A stretch of DNA of 6,490 nucleotides from Deltaproteobacteria bacterium (GTDB lineage Bacteria; Desulfobacterota; Dissulfuribacteria; Dissulfuribacterales; QOAL01). The notes beneath the pieces are model-generated. The model ran no database searches. It was not told the DNA's origin and saw only the letters and a program-made list of their open reading frames with translations. Each line of letters opens with the position of its first letter. The stretch's first letter is position 1. Positions 1 to 6,362 of the stretch are shown piece by piece. Position numbers and translations under genes: made by a program. The stretch is taken from contig JALWJV010000087.1 in NCBI GenBank assembly GCA_026996955.1, forward strand, positions 1-6,490, read 5' to 3'.

Positions 1-1
1 T

Positions 2-1201
2 GGAAGCAACCTTGAAACAACCGAGGGCATGGCAAAGATTACAGGCAACAAGTGGTTTGCATGGGACAATTACCGCAGGTTCGTTCAGTCATGGTCAATG
101 TCAGTGGGACTTACCCGTGAGATCTTCACAGAACTCATGGTGAATTTCAAAAAGGAGTGCGGCGTTGAGAAAAAGCGCGAGTTTACCGGGGAACAGATGA
201 AGGAACTGGCCTTAAGATATAGGGAAACAGTGTTGTCACATGGCGTGCAGATTGAAGATGACCCATTTGCACAGCTCATGATGTCTGTGCGAATGGTGCT
301 GCTGTCCTGGGATTCAGAAAAGGCAAAGGCATATCGCAGAATCATGGAGGTGTCTGACTACTGGGGTACTGCTGTTATTGTTCAGAGCATGAGCTACGGC
401 AACCTGTCAAATGAGGCTGGGACCGGCGTAGTATTTACGGCAAATCCGCACAGGAAACTCGACAGGGTCAGCCTCTGGGGTGACTACACGCTGGGGAATC
501 AGGGTGAGGACATCGTAAGCGGTCTTGTCTCAACCAATCCAATCTCCATAGAGCAGAAGGAAGCAATGGATATGCCTGATGCCATCAGCCTTGAGGAAAG
601 CTCCCCTGAAATATATGAGGAGCTTTTTGCCCAGGCAAAGCGTATGATTTACGACAGGAAGTGGACACCCCAGGAGATAGAGTTTACCTTTGAAGGTCCG
701 CATCGCGATGAGCTTTATATACTTCAGAGCCGTGACATGACCACAAAGAAAAGGGGTTCTGTCAAGGTGTTCATACCTTCGCCTGAGCTTGATGCATCTT
801 TTCTTGGCCGTGGCATTGGAGTAGGGGGCGGGGCGCTGTCCGGCAAGGCGGTTTTCACCCTTGACGAGATCAAAGTAATGCGGGATAAAGAACCTGAAAC
901 AAGCCTGATCCTTATAAGGTCTGCCACAGTGCCTGATGATATTATTGAAATATCATCTGCTGATGGACTTCTTACTGCAAAGGGAGGGCAGACCTCGCAT
1001 GCTGCAATAGTTGCCTTCAGGCTTGACAAGGCGTGTGTTGTTGGGTGTGAACAGCTTTTGGTGCTGGAGCAGAAGGGGACGGCAATAATACAGGGTAAAA
1101 AGATAAATTCCGGAGACTGGATAAGTATAGACGGCAGGAACGGAGCAGTCTTTCTTGGCAAGCATCCGGTTAAAATAGAGCAGGAAAGTTCCCTTATTTA
1201 G
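2..1201 (+). CDS. Pyruvate,phosphate dikinase-like protein lacking the C-terminal PEP/pyruvate domain (5' end outside window)
   Basis: The frame is open from base 2, and homology to pyruvate,phosphate dikinase (PPDK) begins before the first ATG at 29 (TTEGMAKITGN resembles the PPDK segment TVEGLAKQTGN). The true start is therefore left of the window and the ATG at 29 is probably internal. Numbering from that ATG, residues 1-240 match the second half of the PPDK nucleotide-binding region (NYRRFVQ 14-20, WGTAVIVQSM 112-121, GTGVVFTANP 131-140, NQGED 157-161, YILQSRD 230-236). Residues about 262-375 are the swivelling phosphohistidine domain, with GGQTSHAA and the expected phospho-accepting His at 324. 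PPDK interconverts ATP, Pi and pyruvate with AMP, PPi and PEP. Here the protein stops about 65 residues after the His, so the C-terminal PEP/pyruvate TIM barrel (roughly 340 residues) is absent, and the 104 bases before gap have no room for it. The usual GEF is GDY (151-153) and the Arg of GIRTP is Val (GLVST, 165-169). It may be half of a split PPDK, a phosphotransferase with another acceptor as in rifampin phosphotransferases, or a regulatory relic. The family is clear; the activity is not. Confidence 0.88.
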   Translation, partial: GSNLETTEGMAKITGNKWFAWDNYRRFVQSWSMSVGLTREIFTELMVNFKKECGVEKKREFTGEQMKELALRYRETVLSHGVQIEDDPFAQLMMSVRMVLLSWDSEKAKAYRRIMEVSDYWGTAVIVQSMSYGNLSNEAGTGVVFTANPHRKLDRVSLWGDYTLGNQGEDIVSGLVSTNPISIEQKEAMDMPDAISLEESSPEIYEELFAQAKRMIYDRKWTPQEIEFTFEGPHRDELYILQSRDMTTKKRGSVKVFIPSPELDASFLGRGIGVGGGALSGKAVFTLDEIKVMRDKEPETSLILIRSATVPDDIIEISSADGLLTAKGGQTSHAAIVAFRLDKACVVGCEQLLVLEQKGTAIIQGKKINSGDWISIDGRNGAVFLGKHPVKIEQESSLI

Positions 1202-1244
1202 CCGGACTTATTGAATGTCTGGCAAGGAAAGCGGAAATAAATCA

Positions 1245-1271
1245 TAATCAACAAACTGGCTCTGTTGATTA
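1245..1271. promoter_or_regulatory. 9-bp inverted repeat upstream of gap
   Basis: TAATCAACA (1245-1253) is the exact reverse complement of TGTTGATTA (1263-1271), with a 9-base loop. It lies 44 bases after the dikinase-like stop and 34 bases before the gap start. The arms are AT-rich and no T-run follows at once, so a strong intrinsic terminator is unlikely. A CATAAT box (1243-1248, five of six matches to a -10 element) overlaps the left arm, but its -35 is poor. An operator at a gap promoter, or a weak processing hairpin between cotranscribed genes, would both fit. The symmetry is certain; the role is a guess. Confidence 0.35.
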
Positions 1272-1305
1272 ACCATTTAATCTTACGTTTTGAGGAGTTT
1301 CTACT

Positions 1306-2562
1306 ATGTCAAATGAAACATGTCCCATGAAACTGGGCATAAATGGTCTGGGCAGGATAGGAAAACTCAGTGTCTGGCACCATGTGAGCAGGAAGTCTTT
1401 CTCAGAGATAGTGGTAAATGTTGGCCGTGAGATCGGCCAGGGGCTTCAGGATATTGCCGCAGCCATAGACAAGGACAGCACCTATGGCAGGCTTGGCGCC
1501 TACCTTTACGGGCATAAGTGCCCAAGGGTTATTGAAAACCTGAATGAACAGGACGGAACAATGACCATTGACGGCGTTCCTGTGAAGATTCTGAGGGAGA
1601 GCCGTGATCCACGGGGTATAGACTGGGCTGGAAACGATGTCAAGCTGGTAGTTGACACCACAGGTGTTTTCCGGGACCCTACTGCTCCTGCAGATGCTCC
1701 TAGGGGCAGCCTTCGTGGCCATCTTGAGGCAGGTGCCGCCAAGGCCGTTCTTTCAGCGCCTTTCAAGATTTCAGACAAGGCGGCAGATATGCCAGAGGAC
1801 GCTGTCACCACCGTTATGGGCATAAATGAAGATGACTATATTCCGGACAGACATGTGCTCATCTCCTCAGCCTCATGCACTACAACATGCCTGGCATACA
1901 TGGTTAAACCCCTTCTTGATTACTTTGGTCCCCAGAGGATTCTCTCTGCATCCATGGTGACGGTTCATGCTGCAACAGGCAGCCAGGTGGTGCTTGACAG
2001 GCTTCCCAAGGCAGGCGCAAAGGACCTCAGGAAAAACCGCAGTATCCTTAACAACATTATTCTTACAACCACAGGTGCTGCAAAGGCACTCAGCCTGGTC
2101 ATCCCGGAGATGAAGGGGATTGGCTTCATGGCAGAATCTGTAAGAATCCCTACCAATACAGGTTCCCTGATTATTCTGAATCTTACCATTCAGGACGAGA
2201 GTCTGGAAACCCCAATAAACCGCTCTCTGATAAACGGCATCTACCAGAAGGCAGCTGAAGGCGCCATGTCTGACCACCTGATATATTCAGAAGATCAGAA
2301 TGTATCCAGTGATATTATCGGTATGCCCGCTGCTGCGGCAATTATTGAGGGCACTGAGACACACACCAGGACATCTGCCATCAAGGTTGATCCAACCATG
2401 GCATGCAAGGCACTTGGTGAATCCCCTGACAAGATTGCCTGTTCCGAGATCACAGTGCCTGTCACAAATGTTGTGGTTTACGGTTGGTATGATAACGAAC
2501 TTGGAAGCTATACGGTTATGCTTGGAGACAGGCTGGTTTCAATAGCCCAGTCCATGTTCTAA
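1306..2562 (+). CDS. gap: Divergent, enlarged glyceraldehyde-3-phosphate dehydrogenase
   Basis: Catalyses the reversible oxidative phosphorylation of glyceraldehyde 3-phosphate to 1,3-bisphosphoglycerate in the cytoplasm and should feed the PGK encoded next. GAGGAG at 1292-1297, 8 bases before the ATG, supports the start, and the Rossmann motif follows at once (GINGLGRIG, 11-19). Catalytic residues are present: Cys191 in SASCTTTC, His221 in TVHAATG, Arg280 in VRIPT and Asn397 in WYDNE, equivalent to C149, H176, R231 and N313 of the Bacillus enzyme. At 418 residues it is about 80 longer than usual. Comparing motif spacing, about 38 extra residues fall between the Rossmann motif and Cys191, and about 35 between Arg280 and Asn397. 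The residue after Asn38, normally the NAD-selecting Asp32, is Val39; Pro188 is Leu253 (NIILTTTG); the Asn of CTTNC is Thr194; WYDNEWGY reads WYDNELGS. These changes suggest altered or relaxed NAD(P) preference and perhaps a gluconeogenic role, which is inference. GAPDH-superfamily membership is secure, the exact cofactor and direction are not. Confidence 0.9.
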   Translation: MSNETCPMKLGINGLGRIGKLSVWHHVSRKSFSEIVVNVGREIGQGLQDIAAAIDKDSTYGRLGAYLYGHKCPRVIENLNEQDGTMTIDGVPVKILRESRDPRGIDWAGNDVKLVVDTTGVFRDPTAPADAPRGSLRGHLEAGAAKAVLSAPFKISDKAADMPEDAVTTVMGINEDDYIPDRHVLISSASCTTTCLAYMVKPLLDYFGPQRILSASMVTVHAATGSQVVLDRLPKAGAKDLRKNRSILNNIILTTTGAAKALSLVIPEMKGIGFMAESVRIPTNTGSLIILNLTIQDESLETPINRSLINGIYQKAAEGAMSDHLIYSEDQNVSSDIIGMPAAAAIIEGTETHTRTSAIKVDPTMACKALGESPDKIACSEITVPVTNVVVYGWYDNELGSYTVMLGDRLVSIAQSMF

Positions 2563-2572
2563 AATACTTGGA

Positions 2573-2600
2573 GCCTTGAGCTTTCAGCCTTGAGCTATTT
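2573..2600. repeat. Heptamer tandem repeat in the gap-pgk spacer
   Basis: Four 7-base units run in tandem: GCCTTGA, GCTTTCA, GCCTTGA, GCTATTT. Units 1 and 3 are identical, unit 2 differs from them at two positions, and the last keeps only the start. Seen another way, AGCCTTGAGCT occurs twice with a 14-base period (2572-2582 and 2586-2596). It sits in the 53-base spacer between the gap stop and the pgk start, just upstream of the GGGGTGGA ribosome-binding region. Short heptamer arrays in spacers often arise by slippage. No function can be read from it. Confidence 0.6.
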
Positions 2601-2615
2601 CCGGGGTGGAAAAAG

Positions 2616-3806
2616 ATGATCAGATTTATTGATGAACTTGATTTGAAGTCAAAGACGGTGATAATGCGCGTTGATTTCAACGTGCCTCTTGACAGTAGCT
2701 GCAACATAACCGATGACAACCGTATTCAGGCGGCAATGCCAACGGTGCGGCATGCCCTGGATTCCGGTGCAAGGCTCATTGTCTGTTCTCATCTCGGAAG
2801 GCCAAAGGGGCAGAGGGTTGAAAAATTCAGCCTTGCCCCTGTTGCAAGGCGTCTTTCTGAGATTCTGGGTTTTGATGTGCCCCTTGCCCCTGACTGTATT
2901 GGCCAGGAGACTGCTGAAATGGCAAAATCAGTGCAGGACGGAAGGTGTCTGATGCTGGAAAATCTGCGCTACCACAAGGGGGAGACAGACAACGATCCTG
3001 ATTTTGCCAGCAAGCTTGCATCCCTTGCCCAGGTATACGTCAATGATGCCTTTGCTGTTTCCCACAGGGCACATGCATCAGTTGTAGGAGTGCCAGCCCT
3101 GCTAAAGGAGTGTGCAGGCGGATTTCTCATGAAATCCGAAATCACCTACTTTAACCGTGCCATGAAAAACCCTGAGCGCCCTGTGGTTGCAATACTTGGT
3201 GGTGCCAAGGTCTCAAGCAAGCTCGGAGCAATTACCAATATCCTGCCCAAGGTAGATGTGCTGATTATAGGCGGGGCAATGGCAAACACCTTTCTTCTAG
3301 CCCAGGGCTTTAAGACAGGAAAATCCCTTACTGAGCCTGACCTGGTTGATACAGCCAGATCACTGATTGAAGATGCAGAGAAAAGGGGAGTCAAACTTCT
3401 GCTGCCGGTTGATGCCGTAGTTGCCCCTGAGTTTAGCGAGAGTGCACCTGCAGAAACAGTCAGTGTCAGTGATGTGCCTGATGACAGGATGATTCTGGAC
3501 ATCGGGCCTGAGACCACCCAAAAATACTGCAATGCCCTTGATGGTGCGGCAACTATTGTGTGGAATGGACCAATGGGGGCATTTGAAATGAAGCCTTTCA
3601 GCAAAGGCACAATGGAACTTGCCCATGCTGTTGGGAGAAGCAGTGCCCTTAGCATTATCGGCGGCGGGGACACAGACCTTGCCGTGCATCTGGCAGGGGA
3701 AAAGGACAATGTTTCTTACATGTCCACTGGAGGCGGTGCGTTCCTTAGCCTCCTTGAAGGAAAGGTCCTGCCCGGGTTTGAAGCCCTTGAAAAATGTAGC
3801 GGCTAA
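2616..3806 (+). CDS. pgk: Phosphoglycerate kinase
   Basis: Transfers the acyl phosphate of 1,3-bisphosphoglycerate to ADP, giving 3-phosphoglycerate and ATP, or the reverse in gluconeogenesis; a cytoplasmic monomer in most bacteria. Length (396 aa) is typical and both Rossmann-like lobes are complete. N-lobe substrate-site motifs are RVDFNVP (18-24), SHLGRPKG (58-65), MLENLRYHKGE (113-123) and NDAFAVSHRAHAS (143-155). C-lobe nucleotide-site motifs are GGAKVSSKLG (195-204), VWNGPMGAFE (315-324), GGGDTDLAV (349-357) and STGGGAFLSLLEG (370-382). The start is fixed by the normal N-terminus (MIRFIDELDLKSK) and a GGGGTGGA ribosome-binding region 5 bases upstream. It begins 53 bases after gap on the same strand, so cotranscription is likely. 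The frequent next gene, tpiA, is not found after it. Nothing suggests damage. Confidence 0.97.
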   Translation: MIRFIDELDLKSKTVIMRVDFNVPLDSSCNITDDNRIQAAMPTVRHALDSGARLIVCSHLGRPKGQRVEKFSLAPVARRLSEILGFDVPLAPDCIGQETAEMAKSVQDGRCLMLENLRYHKGETDNDPDFASKLASLAQVYVNDAFAVSHRAHASVVGVPALLKECAGGFLMKSEITYFNRAMKNPERPVVAILGGAKVSSKLGAITNILPKVDVLIIGGAMANTFLLAQGFKTGKSLTEPDLVDTARSLIEDAEKRGVKLLLPVDAVVAPEFSESAPAETVSVSDVPDDRMILDIGPETTQKYCNALDGAATIVWNGPMGAFEMKPFSKGTMELAHAVGRSSALSIIGGGDTDLAVHLAGEKDNVSYMSTGGGAFLSLLEGKVLPGFEALEKCSG

Positions 3807-3817
3807 TTTTTAAGGTT

Positions 3818-3888
3818 TAAAGGAGAATGCATATGTGTTCGTGAATGGTCTTGTTACGGAAAACAAGACCATTCACTGTGCTGAATAG
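3818..3888 (+). other. Orphan Shine-Dalgarno with only tiny reading frames after pgk
   Basis: Twelve bases after the pgk stop is a strong ribosome-binding sequence, AAAGGAG (3819-3825). Properly spaced starts follow: ATG at 3833 gives MCS then stop, and ATG at 3827 is the same frame two codons earlier. GTG at 3835, 9 bases from the site, gives a 17-residue frame (MFVNGLVTENKTIHCAE, ending at the TAG at 3886-3888) that runs through the hairpin below. This could be the leftover start of a lost downstream gene, a real micropeptide, or chance. No known peptide is recognised, so it is not called as a CDS. Confidence 0.25.
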
Positions 3889-3894
3889 AACACA
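3834..3894. terminator. Perfect 15-bp hairpin between convergent pgk and DUF1015 genes
   Basis: GTGAATGGTCTTGTT (3841-3855) pairs exactly with AACAAGACCATTCAC (3862-3876) around a 6-base loop, ACGGAA. An outer pair, TGTGTTC (3834-3840) with GAACACA (3888-3894), extends it to 22 bp with an 11-base one-sided bulge. It fills the 94-base gap between two converging genes, the usual place for a bidirectional terminator. Neither strand has a T-run after the stem, so it is not a textbook intrinsic terminator. It may act as a U-less terminator, an mRNA 3'-end stabiliser, or be a small inserted palindrome. Confidence 0.55.
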
Positions 3895-3900
3895 CCCGGA

Positions 3901-5211
3901 TCATGAATGTTTTAAGGAATTAACCACCATGCCGGTCAGTATCTTGGGATAAAAAAACGTGGATTTGTGCGGCATGGTAAGGCCGCGATCAGCTATGTCA
4001 AGCACTTGGTGGACAGGTGTCGGGCGCATGTAAAAGATAATCTCGTCATCCTGCATGGCCTCTATTGCACCTGGCCCATCAGCTGAAAAGCGCACACTCT
4101 TTTCCTCTTCCTCATGGTCAAGCCCGAGCACCTTCCCAAATACCACATCTTCAAGGAGCACTACATCTAGCTGCTTTAAAGCCTGCTGTGTATCAGAAGA
4201 ATATGCATCATCAACCCTGTCTTCTTTAAGTTTCCAGATCTTTGCGGCACCTCCTGCAATAACACCCACTGCAAGGGAGTTGGGAAACTCTTCAAGTTTG
4301 CTTTCAACAGCCTTGCTTAGCTGGGCAGCACCCTGATCAAGAGTGGCAGCAGTAATGATGTCAAAGAAGACCGACGCCTTTTCCTCAAGGCTCGCAAGGT
4401 CTGAACTCCAGGAAGTTTTAAGTATTCTGTGGGTGGGAAGCACAATCAGACCGGGATCTTCTGCATCCACAAGATAGGTCATTATGAAGTTAAAGGGCAT
4501 GTCCAATGCCTTTGGCTCATTACCATGCTGTTTCAGCATGGCATCCCTGTAGCGGAGGGCAGTTGTGTATCTGTGATGGCCGTCAGCAATATAAAGAACT
4601 GAATCATTAAGTGCCTCAGTTATGGCATCTGTTATTTCAGGAGACGCCAAACTGGAAACCCTGTGGGTGTTTCCAAGGGAGTCGGTTACTACCTGGGTGT
4701 TCCCTCCCTTGGCAGAGGCAAGGATGTCAGTCACAGTGGTACTGTGACGGTAGAGCATGAAAATCGGGCTGAACTGTGCCTGAGTTGCCTGGGTGAGAGC
4801 AAATCTGTCTTTTGTTACCTTGTCAAAGGTCTTTTCGTGGGGAAGAATCTTTTTTTCAGACCAGTCTGCCAGTCTTACAAGTCCAATAAATCCCCTCCGA
4901 CAGAAGTTATTGGTGCCTGAACAGTAATCTATATCATAGCTATAAAAGGCAGGGCTGTTGTCTTGTACCAGGATGCCGGAATTCTGCCAGTTGGAAAATA
5001 TCCGGTTTGCGCAGTCATATTGGTCTGATGCGTCTTGGCATTGGGATTTATCAGGCAGCTCAACAGAAAATATGTTATTTGGGTTTTTTTCAACTATCTC
5101 GTCGCGCTGTGTTTTGTCAACAACGTCGTATGGGGGGGCTACAAGGGTTTCAAGGGGGCCTGCCTGTGCTGTATTGTACCGCAGGCCCCGGAAGGGTTTT
5201 ATTTCAGTCAT
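3901..5211 (-). CDS. DUF1015 family protein of unknown function
   Basis: A 436-residue soluble protein with no signal peptide or membrane segment, close to the normal length of the DUF1015 family. Recognisable family landmarks are the N-terminus MTEIKPFRGLRYN (1-13), APPYDVV (25-31), LPHEKT (123-128), ADGHHRYTTALRYRD (209-223), LPTHRIL (258-264) and the C-terminal MPHKSTFFYPKILTG (413-427). The clustered His, Asp and Arg in ADGHHRY look like a catalytic or metal site, but no reaction is established for the family to my knowledge. In other genomes these genes are often near serine or phosphoglycerate metabolism; here the neighbour is pgk, though on the opposite strand and convergent. The start is chosen on homology, since bases upstream of it (CTTATTTGTATC on the coding strand) hold no clear Shine-Dalgarno site, which may mean weak translation. 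It lies 120 bases downstream of the cyclase gene on the same strand, and no clear terminator separates them, so read-through is possible. Confidence 0.88.
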   Translation of the reverse strand: MTEIKPFRGLRYNTAQAGPLETLVAPPYDVVDKTQRDEIVEKNPNNIFSVELPDKSQCQDASDQYDCANRIFSNWQNSGILVQDNSPAFYSYDIDYCSGTNNFCRRGFIGLVRLADWSEKKILPHEKTFDKVTKDRFALTQATQAQFSPIFMLYRHSTTVTDILASAKGGNTQVVTDSLGNTHRVSSLASPEITDAITEALNDSVLYIADGHHRYTTALRYRDAMLKQHGNEPKALDMPFNFIMTYLVDAEDPGLIVLPTHRILKTSWSSDLASLEEKASVFFDIITAATLDQGAAQLSKAVESKLEEFPNSLAVGVIAGGAAKIWKLKEDRVDDAYSSDTQQALKQLDVVLLEDVVFGKVLGLDHEEEEKSVRFSADGPGAIEAMQDDEIIFYMRPTPVHQVLDIADRGLTMPHKSTFFYPKILTGMVVNSLKHS

Positions 5212-5331
5212 GATACAAATAAGTCGTTATGTTCTGTGTAATATCAGAATGTTTTGCTGAAAAAAATTGCAAACGGTAAACAGATACCAAAAATTAAAGC
5301 TGGGTTGGACGCAGGGACCAAGGATGTTGAT

Positions 5332-6321
5332 TTATGAATCAATTGTTCTTGTGCAGTTCCTGCCGGATTGCTTGGCAAGGTACAACGCTTTGTCGGCTCT
5401 TGCAATAACTGAGGTCTCATCATCTCCTTCAACTAGCTCAGTTATGCCCGCAGAGATTGTAATGGAGATGGAGATATTATTTTTTTTGTCAACAAAGAGG
5501 TACTTGGCAATCTTGTCACGAATGCGTTCAGCGCACTGCTCTGCGTGTGAAACATCTATGTGGGGCAGTATTGCAATGAACTCCTCTCCTCCATACCTGT
5601 AAACCGAATCGGATTCCCGAACCTCTTCCTGAATGAGTTTTGCTGTAATGGTTATTACTGAATCACCAACCAAGTGACCATACACATCATTAACATTCTT
5701 GAAGTGGTCAATATCTGCCATAAACACGGAAACCGGGTATTTGTAACGGCGGGCCCGCGAAATCTCCTTTTTGATATCCTTTCTAAGTGCCTCTCTATTT
5801 AAGAGACCTGTGAGAGGGTCGAGCCTGAGCTGGCTTTGAAGTTCGGTGATTATACGGGTCTTCTCCTCAAGGATATGTTCAACCTCAGATGATTTGTAGA
5901 TAAGTTCCTTGTGACTGTCCAGAATTGCATCAAGTTCCTTGGTTATGTGCTGGTCAGAGGTGGGAAGATTCTTGATATTTTCAATACTTGTCTCCATAAC
6001 CTCGGTGTGTTCCCGTGCACCTGAGATAAAGGAGCTGACTGTGTTACTTACATGTCCAAGTATTTCATCAGTTTTGTCCAGGAATTCAGCCGCCATTTCA
6101 CTGGCGTTGTCAAGTTCGCCGTGTTGTTTCAGGAGAAGATTTTCATAGCCTTTAATATGAGCTACGTTCCAGAACTCTTTGGTATAAATATCAGGCCATG
6201 GAAGGCGATTCTGCCCTACAATCTGTTTAAGGGCATCGCGTGCCGTATCGGTAACCTGTTGGGCTACCTGGATATTGTTACAGTTACTTTCCTGTTTTTG
6301 AAAGGTATGTTTTCCTGACAT
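5332..6321 (-). CDS. Soluble GGDEF diguanylate cyclase
   Basis: Predicted to make cyclic di-GMP from two GTP. The C-terminal GGDEF domain (about 165-329) is complete: DPLTGLLNR (168-176), the metal-binding Asp203 in MADIDHFKNVND (201-212), the signature GGEEF (244-248), and the late motif ARADKALYLAKQSGRN (307-322). RESD (235-238) sits five residues before GGEEF, the expected place of the RxxD inhibitory site, so product feedback is likely. No EAL or HD-GYP domain is present. Residues 1-125 are a mostly helical region with no membrane segment; LPWPDIYTKEFW (40-51) resembles a start seen in helical-bundle regions of other cytosolic cyclases. Residues about 125-166 look like a coiled-coil signalling helix leading into the cyclase. 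The input signal is unknown. The start is backed by AAAGGGA (6334-6328), 6 bases before the ATG. A leader with alternative pairing lies upstream. Confidence 0.93.
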   Translation of the reverse strand: MSGKHTFQKQESNCNNIQVAQQVTDTARDALKQIVGQNRLPWPDIYTKEFWNVAHIKGYENLLLKQHGELDNASEMAAEFLDKTDEILGHVSNTVSSFISGAREHTEVMETSIENIKNLPTSDQHITKELDAILDSHKELIYKSSEVEHILEEKTRIITELQSQLRLDPLTGLLNREALRKDIKKEISRARRYKYPVSVFMADIDHFKNVNDVYGHLVGDSVITITAKLIQEEVRESDSVYRYGGEEFIAILPHIDVSHAEQCAERIRDKIAKYLFVDKKNNISISITISAGITELVEGDDETSVIARADKALYLAKQSGRNCTRTIDS

Positions 6322-6362
6322 GAAGTGTCCCTTTAAAAATTATATACAAAAAGTTGTAACTA

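Noticed and set aside
724..1161. Open frame of 145 codons on the - strand within the dikinase-like gene
   Set aside because: It is antisense to the conserved phosphohistidine domain and shows no recognisable domain or independent support.
3146..3709. Open frame of 187 codons on the - strand inside pgk
   Set aside because: It is fully antisense to a complete, well-conserved pgk, has low-complexity Ser/Ala/Leu-rich composition and matches no known family; it is a shadow of pgk codon bias.
5212..5331. Search for a terminator and promoter between the cyclase and DUF1015 genes
   Set aside because: Only 4-5 bp stems (TTGG/CCAA near 5305-5321) and no convincing -35/-10 pair were found; a run of seven T on the - strand (near 5260-5266) has no stem before it.
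6339..6344. TATAAT box on the - strand ahead of the cyclase
   Set aside because: A transcript from it would begin inside the Shine-Dalgarno sequence, and the -35 at 17 bases (CTGAAT) is poor; the AT-rich setting makes a chance match likely.
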